Positions 40,101 through 49,486 of a stretch of 64,000 nucleotides of DNA are shown here, piece by piece. The position numbers were made by a program, and so were the translations under genes. The DNA is from Ustilago trichophora (lineage: Eukaryota > Basidiomycota > Ustilaginomycetes > Ustilaginales > Ustilaginaceae), in assembly GCA_900323505.1 (NCBI GenBank), contig OOIN01000005.1, positions 1,550,001 to 1,614,000 on the forward strand, in the 5' to 3' direction. Position 1 is the first letter of the stretch. Each line of letters starts with the position of its first letter. The notes beneath the pieces are model-generated. The model was not told the DNA's origin. It did not search any database and saw nothing but the letters and a program-made list of their open reading frames with translations.

Positions 40101-42412
40101 TGATCTTCGTCACGCCGGTACAAAGCGAGGATGTTGCGATGGATCCGACGATCGAACCAATGCGTCCTGCTACTGTGAAGCTCTGTACCGGTAGAGTCAA
40201 TCATGAGTTCGAGTACCTCGTCAATGCTTCGGAGGTTCTTGGCTCCAACGACGTTGCTACGGAACTGAACAGCTACCTGAGGATGTGTGCAAGCCTGGCG
40301 CAGAAGAAGTAGATGCTGGCGCATCTTTGCGATGTCGATCTGGAGATTGGGCGTCTGCGGGTCGCCTTCTGGTGTGTAGGCAGTGTCGATGAGAGCGTCT
40401 TTCCAGACATCGGCGTAGAAGGCGGCCTCGATCGAAGTAAAGTCGATGGGGATCACTGCGCGGGTCTGCATCGGCAGAGACATCTCGGAAGCGACCTTCG
40501 CTTTGGTGTGACGTGTACCGATGGTTTGCAGCACGCGCACAAGCGCAGGAGCGAGCAGCGGATGCATCATGGACTGCCACTCTGTCGGTGTCGCCAGATA
40601 GCCTGGTACCCGAAGAAAGCGGAAGCAAGACCTGAGATCCTCCATCTTTTTGACGGGAGTGCCGGAGACTGCGATGGAAGAGCCTCGTGAGATCATGGAG
40701 ACGGTTTCAGCAGCACTGGATGCGCCAATCATCTGAACCTCGTCCATGAGCACACGATGAAAGTGCAACTTGACGAGCGGACTGCGCGGACGTTCATATT
40801 TGCGTTGCTGACGACGTGAGCGCTCAGGGGCACTCTTGGCAGCGCTGAGTTCCCTTGCCAGGGTTGCATAGGAGATGACCATTACGTCAAATTGCTGAGC
40901 AAACTGTTCCCAGGTGAGACCAGCGGGGACACTCTGTTCGGCCCTGGTTCTTCCTTGATACGAGTAGACAGCAAGGCTAGGTGCATGTTGACCGATTTCT
41001 TCGATCCACTGGGCGCGCAAGGTTTCGGGAGCGACAATCAGAGTCGTCTTTGTAGGCTTGACATGGATGTTGTTGCGCTCGTCGTACCAGCCGGGGCGGC
41101 GAGCAGCGGTAGGATCAGGGTTGAGTAGCATCAATGCGACAGCCTCGACAGTCTTTCCGAGACCCATCTCTTCTGCCAGCATGGCTCCCTTGAAATCGCT
41201 GAGCTGAGTGAGCTTGGGATCGCGGACGAAGCGAGCTTCTATCCAGTTGTAGTAGAGGTGAGGGCTGACCTGCTTCCACCAGAGACCAAGATCGCTATAG
41301 CCATCATGAGCCATGATACGGTCGCTTCTGACGACACTGCCACTGGCATTCAAAGCCATGCCTTCACGGCCAAGGACGAACGCGGTTGAGCGTTTTTGGA
41401 AGGGGAGAAGCGTGGGGCCAAGATCCGACGGCTGAATGGCATCGGGGGCGTCGAGGGATGCAGGGCGTAGGTTTTGATAGACGAAACTTGCGTCAATCTC
41501 CCCGTGTCTTTCATTTGATTCGCGAGAAGGGTCGGCAAAGTGGACGATGCGAGCCATGTCAAGGATTCGATGGTGTCCCAATGAACCAGCAGCGTCCTTG
41601 GAGATGGGCACTTGGACTTGGATGGAGAGCTTGAGGAAGAGTGAACCAGCTGTGAGGCGATCAGAGGGATAGTTGGAAGGAGGCAAAGCTAGTTCGAGAG
41701 CAAAGGATGCAGTGAGAGCACCTTTGGCCAAGAGGTTGGAAAGCGAGACGAGCCAACTTCCATTGGTGAGGGTACCAAGATCTGGAACGTGTTGTGGCAG
41801 AGTGTCGGCTCCCAGGATGGGCAGTTGGATAATAGCTCTTTTGGTTGAAGGATCAGAAAGCTGGATGACATGACTGATGATGCTGTCTTGCGGACGTTTT
41901 TCGGAGCAGCTGTAGGCTTCAAAGTCGAGCTGAGTGATGCGAGTGCGCTCTAACACGGAAGTATCGTTCATGAGCTGCTTGAGCTCAAGAACGACATCAG
42001 TATCGTGGGCTTCTCTGGCTTTGATGCGAAAGAAGATGGAGGTTTGGATGAGGTCTGCATGGTCCCGAGCGTGATTGCTGGGCCCGATGTTCTTGGCTTT
42101 CTTGTTGGCAGACTGTGTGCCATGGTCTTGGTTCGAGAAGAAGCGTTTGCGTTTTGTGCCAAGTTGAGAGCTTTCGCTTGGGCTGGAGGCAGTAGGAGCA
42201 CTTGAGGATTGGGTTTGACAGAGGAGTTTGTGCAAGAAGTCAAAGTCAAGAAAGAAGGAAACATCTTCAAAGTCGAGTTTCTGTAGGGGTACATAAGTGA
42301 GCCTCTTGCGTGGTGTGATTGTCGTGTCGATGGACTCTGAGGCGCCGACGTTCTTGTCGCGAAGTTGCACTGGCCATATGGATGCATTCGCATCTCGAGA
42401 GGCTGATTGCAT
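37199..42412 (-). CDS. SNF2-family helicase with RING finger (SHPRH/Irc20-like)
   Basis: The 1737-residue intronless protein has a split SNF2 motor: Walker A in AEEMGLGKTVEAVALML (about 418), a DEVQ box in RVLMDEVQMIGASSAAE (about 557; the DEAQ/DEVQ form is typical of the SHPRH branch), and a C-terminal helicase lobe with SLIFSSFGRGLDVV and the arginine segment QAIGRVHRIGQTKE. A C3HC4 RING (CTICTDPIEIG...CGHVCCESCW...CVLCQ) sits between the lobes from about 1324, after a long coiled-coil region. Relatives are ubiquitin ligases in post-replication repair (PCNA polyubiquitylation) or chromatin. The C-terminus is low complexity with a GSGSGSG run. Confidence 0.93.
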   Translation of the reverse strand: MQSASRDANASIWPVQLRDKNVGASESIDTTITPRKRLTYVPLQKLDFEDVSFFLDFDFLHKLLCQTQSSSAPTASSPSESSQLGTKRKRFFSNQDHGTQSANKKAKNIGPSNHARDHADLIQTSIFFRIKAREAHDTDVVLELKQLMNDTSVLERTRITQLDFEAYSCSEKRPQDSIISHVIQLSDPSTKRAIIQLPILGADTLPQHVPDLGTLTNGSWLVSLSNLLAKGALTASFALELALPPSNYPSDRLTAGSLFLKLSIQVQVPISKDAAGSLGHHRILDMARIVHFADPSRESNERHGEIDASFVYQNLRPASLDAPDAIQPSDLGPTLLPFQKRSTAFVLGREGMALNASGSVVRSDRIMAHDGYSDLGLWWKQVSPHLYYNWIEARFVRDPKLTQLSDFKGAMLAEEMGLGKTVEAVALMLLNPDPTAARRPGWYDERNNIHVKPTKTTLIVAPETLRAQWIEEIGQHAPSLAVYSYQGRTRAEQSVPAGLTWEQFAQQFDVMVISYATLARELSAAKSAPERSRRQQRKYERPRSPLVKLHFHRVLMDEVQMIGASSAAETVSMISRGSSIAVSGTPVKKMEDLRSCFRFLRVPGYLATPTEWQSMMHPLLAPALVRVLQTIGTRHTKAKVASEMSLPMQTRAVIPIDFTSIEAAFYADVWKDALIDTAYTPEGDPQTPNLQIDIAKMRQHLLLLRQACTHPQVAVQFRSNVVGAKNLRSIDEVLELMIDSTGTELHSSRTHWFDRRIHRNILALYRRDEDQRVLAASQLGDIEQEINKEVLALEQEIREAATIGPLYRFTDHELELEKKAEARRRRLDIIGNSDDRQDENDDLALEALVGDPEAYLVLLEKRKARANHVTQLKALLRNLLMKLHRLLQFLGNLFYQRGEFLDEQERAARPQVVVPSKPIEVPEDDAKIKAEEDGEAKADQTPVDQNPSASDGAPSFSLQKGNETDQKSDAEAVLDTKAAMSPERQRLKDQEDAAYAKAEKVRQRLLSEAGEKVQAAVSRLNRAQVQMDAKSIRASKALFELGGGILTNYSYERLAEDAELLNEHAKVLFRWRESIITRLVREVNRDVSLEREDDDQYQDNLDTQAEAEVLLEMYRPLLAEREKILKGAVAIGATDRPQLFKELEAAVRVARQNDLRGLAPDTEADHELVRVQQQQVAHFKRLDEERHTVSLSDPSRSVHSVAEGLKGLRDNSFSEEEAALAKQAHLEARRIISEQTKHLDKLRTEEKLLLTSLFNARSQYFKEIQVLSDTVRDPIFMNLERSIQTTQKEELEIVSKVDELERRLRYLLHLQMVQSADQLDDEAKMCTICTDPIEIGILTNKCGHVCCESCWKEWQSQGHRTCVLCQTRVLPNEVHRIIYSSTKTSAQDGKVASAAQGRNASETTSSTTSSVDPLAVQYHELNDSLRSALNGLATHGRFGSKIDHVTKHVRHIINRTGEKSLIFSSFGRGLDVVAQSLTANGIRFVRLTGAGKSGSEAAKIFRSDPSVHVMLLHSEAQSSGLNLLAASHIHILEPLLNTSLELQAIGRVHRIGQTKETNIWCYYVKDTVEERILALQAYKGQSLYLKGRHTSLSDGHTTLASSAASSSKGSAAAHSLQDAKKWSAFGKGQNAGSKGAMRGDVTSNSTELLACFFARYLPLLGKAPSSSSGGIPAAPAGGAGGAGGSSSDTEATFGEQTNHVAGGSGSGSGSGAEEDELTRLRRARLAALEQRQSNNSL

Positions 42413-42986
42413 TTTGGATACTGTCGATCGTTAGCCTTGGCAAGGGCTTGTTGAAGCCAGCATGCCAATAGGGTCGCCACCGTCCACGTTTGATGACCGA
42501 GATGATGATGGTGGGAAGCGAATGCTAAGAGTATGCTGCGAGGTCAGCAAGCATAGCGATGATCAGGGAGGCTGGGCTGTAGGGGCTGTAGGATGATGGG
42601 TGAAAAGGTGAAGTCTCGGTGGCGTAATAATGAATCGGCCAAGGAAGAGGTTCAAGCTGTTGGAAACAGATCTTCTTGAAAGAGGACAGAAAAGCTGAGC
42701 AGCCTCTTTCAAGCAAGGGTCCAGCTCGAGTGCCGGTCGCGTGTGATATTGTGGAGGAAGAGCGTGATTTCTCCAAAATGGTGTTAGCTTAAGAGGAAGC
42801 AACACTTTGCCATGAAATTCGGCTTTTGTTTTGACTCTTTCACTCAGGGGTCAAGAGTTTAAAGAGGCGCGGCGAGGCGAGACCAACACACACACCCTTG
42901 ATTCAACATGCAGCATAGATCTGCTTTGCTGCAGTCCCATGCAGGGCGGAACAGGGCCGGACTCAAAACAGCGACTTTCCTTTTCT

Positions 42987-43023
<37 letters not shown>

Positions 43024-43410
43024 CCTGATGCCAAACAGTAAAATTGTTGGTGCGAGGTTGACACCCTTCTTCGAGACAAACCTTGACCCTCTCAGAGCAC
43101 AACGATAGACTCTCCATCCCTGAAACTAGCACGGAGCTCAGACCCGGTTGCTTCTTAGCCAGCACTTTTCGGCGACTCAATTCAATCAGATCGCTCGCAT
43201 CTCGACATCATACGGAAAAGGCAAGCAGTCTTATCCATGTCAGCCCTCTCATATATCTAAGCTGAGATTTGGGTTCGACCCCCGCATATAACGTCTTCCA
43301 GACACCATCAACTCGTATCCAGCCTGAGCACACCTCTCGGGCAACCACGTTCCACTCCAACGCCATCATCCATCAGCGTCGAACCAGAGCGTTCTCTCAC
43401 CACATCGACG
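42413..43410. other. Divergent intergenic region with CAG microsatellite
   Basis: This 1 kb holds the promoters of the helicase (minus) and the 808-residue protein (plus). It includes a pure (AGC)12 tract at 42987-43022. No gene is seen; a GGGTTCGACCCCC string at 43270 resembles a tRNA T-arm, but no cloverleaf surrounds it. Confidence 0.55.
42987..43022. repeat. (AGC)12 trinucleotide microsatellite
   Basis: Twelve perfect AGC units lie in noncoding DNA about 390 bp upstream of the start at 43411. Confidence 0.95.
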
Positions 43411-45837
43411 ATGGCCGATTCCACTTCAAAGACCGAGACGGCAAAGCCAGCGTCGGATGCACGGCCAGCTCCATCGCTACCAGCTACATCCCAGGGCCCT
43501 CCTGCCTACACGGAAGCTCCAAATTGTGCTAAGAACAGGTTCAGCTTGGATGTGCTCCGCATTCCCTTCATTTCTTCGCCTCGAAAACCAACCAGTTCCG
43601 GTCCCGCCGACAAACCAGCTACGGCTGCTCCGCCAATCACTGAGTCAGTCACCTCGCTCGGCTCTGACAGCAGCGCTCCCACAACGGCTTCGGAGGCTCT
43701 CACCTCCTCAACTAGCAGCACACAGACAGCGCCTACATCCACAGCCCAAGAGTCAAGATACGATGCTGCCGGCCAACAGCTGGCTCCTCCCAACGAGCTT
43801 CGCCCAAGACGTTCAGCATTGTCTTCCTCTGCAGATGCCTCCTCGCGTCGTGCGTCCAGAACCATGTCTCCTCATAGAGTCAGCTTTAGCCCTTCCACAG
43901 AAGAGGTAGCCGAGGCAAGAGAACAGGCCTTGTCACTTGCTGCTCTTGCTCCCACATCTCACCCTAAACATAGAAAGATGACCGAATACAAGCATCCATC
44001 ATCCAAGTCAAAAGCAAAGCCCAACTTTGCTAAATGGCGAGGATTCAAGTCGCGCTCCACATCAGATCTCACCATGACAACACCCAGGCTCAGTCTCGAT
44101 TCAACACTCACAGTCTCTTCCACAGCCAGCTCCTCGACCTCGGAGCGCTTTGAAGACCGGGCTGCGCTTCCTGGTGCAGCGGCTGCTAAGCGTCGACTCT
44201 TCCGATGGGACAGGAAAGGCATTCATCACTCCGGAGCATCCGAAAAGGGCAAAGTGGCCAAAGTCAAAGTCACAAAGCACCAGGCCCTCGCTGCACGTCA
44301 CGCCAAAACACTGGAACAAGTCATCAACGCCGGAATGGGATTGCATCCTGTCCCTCCTCGCGTCAGTTCAGCTCTAGACAGAACCTCGGCCGGCTCTCCC
44401 GAACAGCTGACAAAGGGAGGCAAGAAGAAGAAAATTCCCAGAGCAAAGCCTATTCCTGTTGTAGATCGATCTCAACTCAAAGGCCTCAAATCAGCCTTGC
44501 TCGATGTCGACTTGGCCAACAACATCATCAGCGAACTTCGATCCATGCCTGTCCCTCTCGACGCTCTACGCAGCGGTCTTGGCAAGATTGTTCCTGATGT
44601 TCAGATCGGAACTGCTGGAGAACATGGTCAAGAGCGTATCCTCACCGCCAACCTGCCCGACAGTGTTCTTCAAGCTCAAGGAAGCAAGGATGACAGCGAG
44701 ATTCGCGCAAGGCCCGGCGCAACTTTTGAGGCGCTCCATCCTGCCACTAATGCTCTGGAACGTCCTCGTATGGAACGCAAAGCAAAGTCGGCAGCTGAGG
44801 AAGCGCTAAGAAAGATTACTCTACAAGCTGAGGCCTCAACCTCACCGCAAAAGGCCCTCGTCACAGCTCGAACGTCGTCGCTCCCGCCATCTGCGGAGGA
44901 AGCTACTAGTAACGCCACAGCTCCGGCCACCACTCCATCGGCAGCTCCTTCTTCAAAGTCAGGCGCAGCTGCATCAGGGGCGCGGCCTCTCAAGATGGTC
45001 TGTCTCGATTGCGGAGAGACCGAAGCTCATCGCAGACACGCAGTCCATCTCGAAGCTGCCGCTGTTGTCACCAGTACAGAGTTGGATGGCACTCAGCCTA
45101 CTCGAGGCTTCAACGTTGCTACAATCGCAACGGGCGCCGCCGCTGCGCTCGCCGGCGTCGGCGGATTCGTCAATGGCCGTGCTCCTACACCAACCCAGGT
45201 CACTGACTCCGAGAAGGACTCATCGCAAACTGCCCGACCTCCAATGCTCAAGAGCATGTCGGTCGCCAACCTGCCTACGCTCCAGGATGGACAGCGCTTG
45301 ATGGGTTCCACCCCCTTGCAGCTGCTCATGGACCCTGTCGGCACTGCGGCCCAGAACTCGGGCGCCTTTGATGTCCTCGCCAATGTCTCTGGTGCAGCTA
45401 TCCGCGCAACACAAGACATGGACTCGATTCATCCACCCCTTGATCGCATGGCCATCTTTGTTCACTGGTGGGGTTTCGAGATTACGCTTCCCAAGGCTTC
45501 CATGGCCTATCTCGGCACCGCGCACTCTGTATCCGGCGCCTTCCTCTCCTTCCTTCAGACCATGGCTGTGGGTGGAGGAGTACCGGAGCTGCTGCCGTTC
45601 ATCAAGTACATCTCGACGTTCATGGAGGTCGAGTACAAGGCCATTCAGGCGCAAGATCAAGGGCATGGCGTGTGCATTGCAGGAACCTGGTTCATGCCTC
45701 TTGCGCTGGTGCCTCGGCCATGGGATTATCCGCTCGATGGGCCAACAGAGACTACACCCGCCGCAGGCACAAAGTCAACGCCTTTGTCCTCCATCGCTTC
45801 AGATACCATGCCTGTACAGTACGCGTCAATAAAGTAA
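43411..45837 (+). CDS. Ser/Ala/Pro-rich protein of unknown function (808 aa)
   Basis: The intronless frame begins MADSTSKTETAKPASDARP after C/T-rich leader DNA. The first 550 residues are low-complexity with basic and Ser-rich clusters and several SP/TP sites, likely disordered and phosphorylated. A C-x-x-C pair with following histidines (MVCLDCGETEAHRRHAVHLE, about 530-550) could bind a metal. A hydrophobic Ala/Gly segment (VATIATGAAAALAGVGGFV) follows. The C-terminal 140 residues (DSIHPPLDRMAIFVHWWGFEITLP...GVPELLPFIKYISTFMEVEYKAI...WFMPLALVPRPWDY) look folded and conserved. I do not recognise the family. It may be a membrane- or envelope-associated regulatory protein, but that is a guess. 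Confidence 0.8.
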   Translation: MADSTSKTETAKPASDARPAPSLPATSQGPPAYTEAPNCAKNRFSLDVLRIPFISSPRKPTSSGPADKPATAAPPITESVTSLGSDSSAPTTASEALTSSTSSTQTAPTSTAQESRYDAAGQQLAPPNELRPRRSALSSSADASSRRASRTMSPHRVSFSPSTEEVAEAREQALSLAALAPTSHPKHRKMTEYKHPSSKSKAKPNFAKWRGFKSRSTSDLTMTTPRLSLDSTLTVSSTASSSTSERFEDRAALPGAAAAKRRLFRWDRKGIHHSGASEKGKVAKVKVTKHQALAARHAKTLEQVINAGMGLHPVPPRVSSALDRTSAGSPEQLTKGGKKKKIPRAKPIPVVDRSQLKGLKSALLDVDLANNIISELRSMPVPLDALRSGLGKIVPDVQIGTAGEHGQERILTANLPDSVLQAQGSKDDSEIRARPGATFEALHPATNALERPRMERKAKSAAEEALRKITLQAEASTSPQKALVTARTSSLPPSAEEATSNATAPATTPSAAPSSKSGAAASGARPLKMVCLDCGETEAHRRHAVHLEAAAVVTSTELDGTQPTRGFNVATIATGAAAALAGVGGFVNGRAPTPTQVTDSEKDSSQTARPPMLKSMSVANLPTLQDGQRLMGSTPLQLLMDPVGTAAQNSGAFDVLANVSGAAIRATQDMDSIHPPLDRMAIFVHWWGFEITLPKASMAYLGTAHSVSGAFLSFLQTMAVGGGVPELLPFIKYISTFMEVEYKAIQAQDQGHGVCIAGTWFMPLALVPRPWDYPLDGPTETTPAAGTKSTPLSSIASDTMPVQYASIK

Positions 45838-45974
45838 TTAAAAAATCGATTTTTGGTTTTTTGAGTTCTATATACATGTCAACACACATCAACATATGAA
45901 GACAACTCACAACATAATCAATGCTGTGCTTTTATGGACACTTACTTTGATTGTCTGTGTAAATGATAGGGTCA

Positions 45975-46226
45975 TCAATACTTTGTATAACCTCCTTGAG
46001 CCTGAATAACAGCCTCCATCCTCCTAGGCATGCTTTCCAGGAGCTGGAGTAGGTAATCTTCTTCTATGGTCTCCCATGCTTCAAGTAGGGCCTGGAAGAT
46101 TGCTTCTTTGACTGTTTCTGGTCCTCCTGATAGCAGGTAAAGGTGTGGGGAGCTTTGATGGAGCTTGTGCTTGAGATAGGCCCAGAGATTTTCAATGGGG
46201 TTGAGGTCCAGAGACTGTGGTGGCTG
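45975..46226 (-). pseudogene. Truncated Tc1-type transposase, C-terminal fragment
   Basis: The minus strand reads from QPPQSLDLNPIENLWAYLKH, through GPETVKEAIFQALLEAWE, to ESMPRRMEAVIQAQGGYTKY and a stop. The opening matches the last catalytic-acid motif (SPDLNPIE-x-W) and the end matches the SMPRR...GGxTKY terminus of Tc1 transposases. Everything upstream, including the first two catalytic aspartates and the DNA-binding part, is missing. The fragment itself has no internal stop. It belongs to a different Tc1 lineage than the complete element at 23845. Confidence 0.9.
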
Positions 46227-46400
46227 TTATGGCCTTAGGGTCTGAGTACTGCGGTTGGCTACGGCCAGGCAAGTAGGCTGGGATACAGAGCGGCTGTTCA
46301 GTGGTGACAGTTGGGCCAGGTTGGAATGGCAGGGAAGCACACAAACTGAGTTGCTATAGCGCTAACTAAGTAATACATGCGACAAGTCTCCAAGATAGGA

Positions 46401-47184
46401 GTGAGAGTGGGTGCAGCCGCAAACAACCGTCGTGACCAACTCTGCCACAGCAGCGTGCGGCGCAATTGGTGATCTGGTTGCAACCAAGTCTGGTCGAATC
46501 TGCCGGGGCATCCGACTGCAATTTTCCCAAATTGCAACTAGTCCCAATCCTTGCCAACCATTGGGTTGGAGGCTGGACAGATTGGGCAAGCAAACAGCCA
46601 CTGCTCCACCGCAATGTCTGCTGGCCTTGGATCAGGGGTTTGGCTGCAATTGAGGGAGGCGGCTAGCTTGGCCGGTATTCCTCGATCCTGACAGATGGAG
46701 CTTGCATGAGCGGTGCACACAGCCACTATAGGTGGAGAAGGGTCTACTGGTATTGAACTACACTCCTGTAAAGGTGAGGTAGGTATATAATACATTCAAC
46801 AATGTTACAGGGGAAGTTGCGATGACAAGGGACAGGGGTACGGGACCCAGTGCCCCGCCTGGCACGGGGTGCGCAGGGCAGCTGGATGCGGATGTGGGTG
46901 TGAAAGCGGGTGCAGCTGCAGACAACCGTTGCAGCCGGCCTTGCTGCAGTAGCCTGTGGTGCAGTTGGCAATCTGGTTGCAACAGGGTGCAGCTGGATCT
47001 GCCCAGACAACCAACTGCAATTTCCTTGAATTGCAATTGTGCCCAATCTTTATCAACCATCAGGCCAGAGGCTGGTGGGGTTGGAGCAAGCAACCAGCCA
47101 CCGCTTTGCTGCAATGCCCGCTGGTCTTGGATTGGGGATCTGGCTGCAATTGGGGGGGCGGCTAGTTTGGCCTAAAATCCTGAC
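46401..47184. repeat. Diverged two-copy direct repeat of about 290 bp
   Basis: Copy A is 46401-46692 and copy B is 46900-47184, both in the same orientation. They share many blocks in order: GGGTGCAGC, ACAACCGT, ATCTGGTTGCAAC, ACTGCAATTT, AGGCTGG, GCAAGCAA, GGCGGCTAG and TTGG at the end. Both hold a short hairpin built on GCAATT/AATTGC. They probably derive from a mobile element, but no coding capacity is left. Confidence 0.8.
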
Positions 47185-47716
47185 ACTAGTCATTCAGTGT
47201 AGCGCAGCAATCCATTGTTCTCATTAATTCTGGGTTGCTTGTGATGATGATGAGCACAGTAACATTATGACACAGTTTCACATTGTCATTTGGCCTGAAT
47301 CATGCTGTCATTTTGGAAGGTCTCATATAATGACTTGGCATCATCATGCAACAAGCCTGCTGAGCATGTGATGCTATCACATTACAGTACAGGCTGTCTC
47401 ATGCACTGAATGAGTTGCATCACGTAGTCATGTGGAAAAAGGAATCAATTCAACATTTCTATTCATGTGAACAGTATGTACTGTACGTTCCATGTGACTG
47501 ATCAGCTACATGGATCGACGCCGATGATCCTTCCCAGAGTTGATACGCCGACTGGATGCAAAAAGTGCAGCGCTTAACTCGCTTTGCTCATTCGAAATCA
47601 CACCCCATACCTTCTTTGAATCGAATCAATTCCAGAAATGTAGTCTATTTCGACCAGTAAAGAATCTAAATGCAATTTTGGGTATATGCTGATGGAGTAC
47701 AAGAGCGGCAGCGCTT

Positions 47717-49486
47717 CTACATGGCATGCTTGGACATGCCGCGAATTTTAGGACCGAACTTGTACAGAAGGAAGGGGATGGGTACCATGATCAAGGCGAT
47801 GAATCCCAGCAAGGATGAAGCCCATCTAGGGTTCAACGTCAAGTACATTTGAGTCGCGAAGAGGGGAAAGCCGAAACCTGCCGCAGAACGGCAGACAGTG
47901 TTGGCAGCCAAAGCTGAAGCTGCGTTCATGAGATAGACGTCGATGAGGTAGTTGAAGACGCCCAAGAAGCAGAAAAGGACTCCGAAACCGATAAAGCTTC
48001 CAGCCATCATGGGAGACCAGTAGCTGATGGAAGGGTAGGAGGTCCAACCGAACCAGAAGAAAGCTACCACGAGGAAGGGACCTGCCAACATGACGGGGTA
48101 GAGACGCTCCTCGGGAGGTACGCGCATGATGCCTTGGGCCTTGAGCTTATCGGCGAGCTTGGCGTATTTGGGGTTAAAGTAGGCGACGTAGAGGGCAACT
48201 GCGGCACATCCACCGAGGAAGAAGGGGATGAACATGAGTCCTGATACACCGGCATTGAAGCCATGGCCGAGGGAGAAGACGATGGGGAAAGCCTCGAAAA
48301 GCAGATAGACGACACCATAGACGAAAGAAAGGTAGATGGTCATGACGAGGAGCATGGGTTCCTGGGCGAGCATGATGAAAGGCTTGAGAAGAGTCTTGTT
48401 GAGACGATCCTTCCACTCGATCTTGACGAGTTCGATAGGGGCCTTGTAACGGTCGTCTCCGGTTTCCTTTCGAATTCTGCGCGCCTTTTTGAGCAAAATG
48501 ATGGGCGCGTATGTCTCTGGCAGCGTAAAGATGACTAGCGCCAAACAGACACCCGAGAAGATGGTGCAGACCCAGAAGAGCCACCTCCAGGAAGTACCGC
48601 TAACCGAGATGAATCCAGACACGATGGGACCCAACGCAGGACCAGCGAAGGGAGCCAGCGAGAAGAGCGAAAGGGCAATACCACGGGTCTTGGCATCCCA
48701 CAGATCGGCAATGACACCACCAGCGTTGGTCAAAGGCGAAGCGGCAAAGGTACCAGCGAGGAAACGGAAGACGAGGATGGAGCCGGTGTTTTGCGAAAGA
48801 GCGCAACCGATGTTGAAGCAGGTGTAGACGAGCATGGCTACGATGAAGACGGGTTTACGACCAAACTGTTCGGAAAGAGGACCCCAGAGGAGAGGACCGA
48901 GGCAGTAACCAGCGACAAAGATGGACAGACTGAGGACGGCGACTTCCCTTCCAAAGCCAAACTGACGCTCGAGCTGGGGGATGACACCGGAGGGGGCCGA
49001 AGAGGTGAAAGTTGAATTGAGCACAAGAAGACCGGCGAGCATGGTAAGATACCAACGATAAGTTCGAGACCAGGTGAAAGGGTTCTCGGAATCGTTTTCA
49101 CCTTCCCAGTGGACAATGACGACATCTTTGCCGGCTTGGGACTGGAAGCGCTCGAGGTGATTTTCGGTCTCTGCGCGTTCGAGATCTCCACCAAAAGGAT
49201 GTGTGGTGTCGTTGGCCTCGCTGCGGTCGCGACGGGAAAAAGTGCGGGTGGGACGCGTGGCGTTGGGATCGGAACCATCAGCTGGGATGTAGGTGGGGGC
49301 GGTCTGGGCTGCAAAGCCAACAGAGGCGCCCTTGATGGGTGCAACGGGAGCAGCAACGGTGTCTTCCTTTTCAGACATGGAGTTGTCACCGTGTCCTACA
49401 GCAGTGGCAGCATCGCCGTTGCTCGAAGAGTTTTGCTTCTCGAGATCCAGGTTGGACTCGGTATTGGTCGTTGGGTGGGACGACAT
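47717..49486 (-). CDS. MFS transporter, DHA1-type multidrug/polyamine group
   Basis: The 589-residue intronless protein has a long hydrophilic N-terminus (about 140 residues) ending in the group's HWEGENDSENPFTWS motif, then twelve predicted helices. MFS motif A reads GPLSEQFGRKP, and the motif-C-like segment is FAGPALGPIVSGFI. This pattern is usual for fungal drug:H+ antiporters of the Tpo1/Flr1/Cyhr type at the plasma membrane. The substrate is unknown. The decayed transposon zone lies just beyond its 3' end. Confidence 0.92.
   Translation of the reverse strand: MSSHPTTNTESNLDLEKQNSSSNGDAATAVGHGDNSMSEKEDTVAAPVAPIKGASVGFAAQTAPTYIPADGSDPNATRPTRTFSRRDRSEANDTTHPFGGDLERAETENHLERFQSQAGKDVVIVHWEGENDSENPFTWSRTYRWYLTMLAGLLVLNSTFTSSAPSGVIPQLERQFGFGREVAVLSLSIFVAGYCLGPLLWGPLSEQFGRKPVFIVAMLVYTCFNIGCALSQNTGSILVFRFLAGTFAASPLTNAGGVIADLWDAKTRGIALSLFSLAPFAGPALGPIVSGFISVSGTSWRWLFWVCTIFSGVCLALVIFTLPETYAPIILLKKARRIRKETGDDRYKAPIELVKIEWKDRLNKTLLKPFIMLAQEPMLLVMTIYLSFVYGVVYLLFEAFPIVFSLGHGFNAGVSGLMFIPFFLGGCAAVALYVAYFNPKYAKLADKLKAQGIMRVPPEERLYPVMLAGPFLVVAFFWFGWTSYPSISYWSPMMAGSFIGFGVLFCFLGVFNYLIDVYLMNAASALAANTVCRSAAGFGFPLFATQMYLTLNPRWASSLLGFIALIMVPIPFLLYKFGPKIRGMSKHAM

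Larger units (their letters stand above)
45838..47716. other. Decayed transposon zone
   Basis: This 1.9-kb stretch between two genes contains a Tc1-type transposase stump (45975-46226), a diverged direct duplication (46401-46692 and 46900-47184), and AT-rich DNA to about 47560. There is no intact gene. Confidence 0.75.

Noticed and set aside
43262..43285. tRNA T-arm-like GGGTTCGACCCCC
   Set aside because: The local stem is partial, and no acceptor or anticodon pairing is found in the preceding 70 bases.
46401..47184. Long terminal repeats of a retrotransposon
   Set aside because: The two copies are only 499 bp apart and lack TG...CA ends, a primer-binding site and any gag/pol remnant between them.
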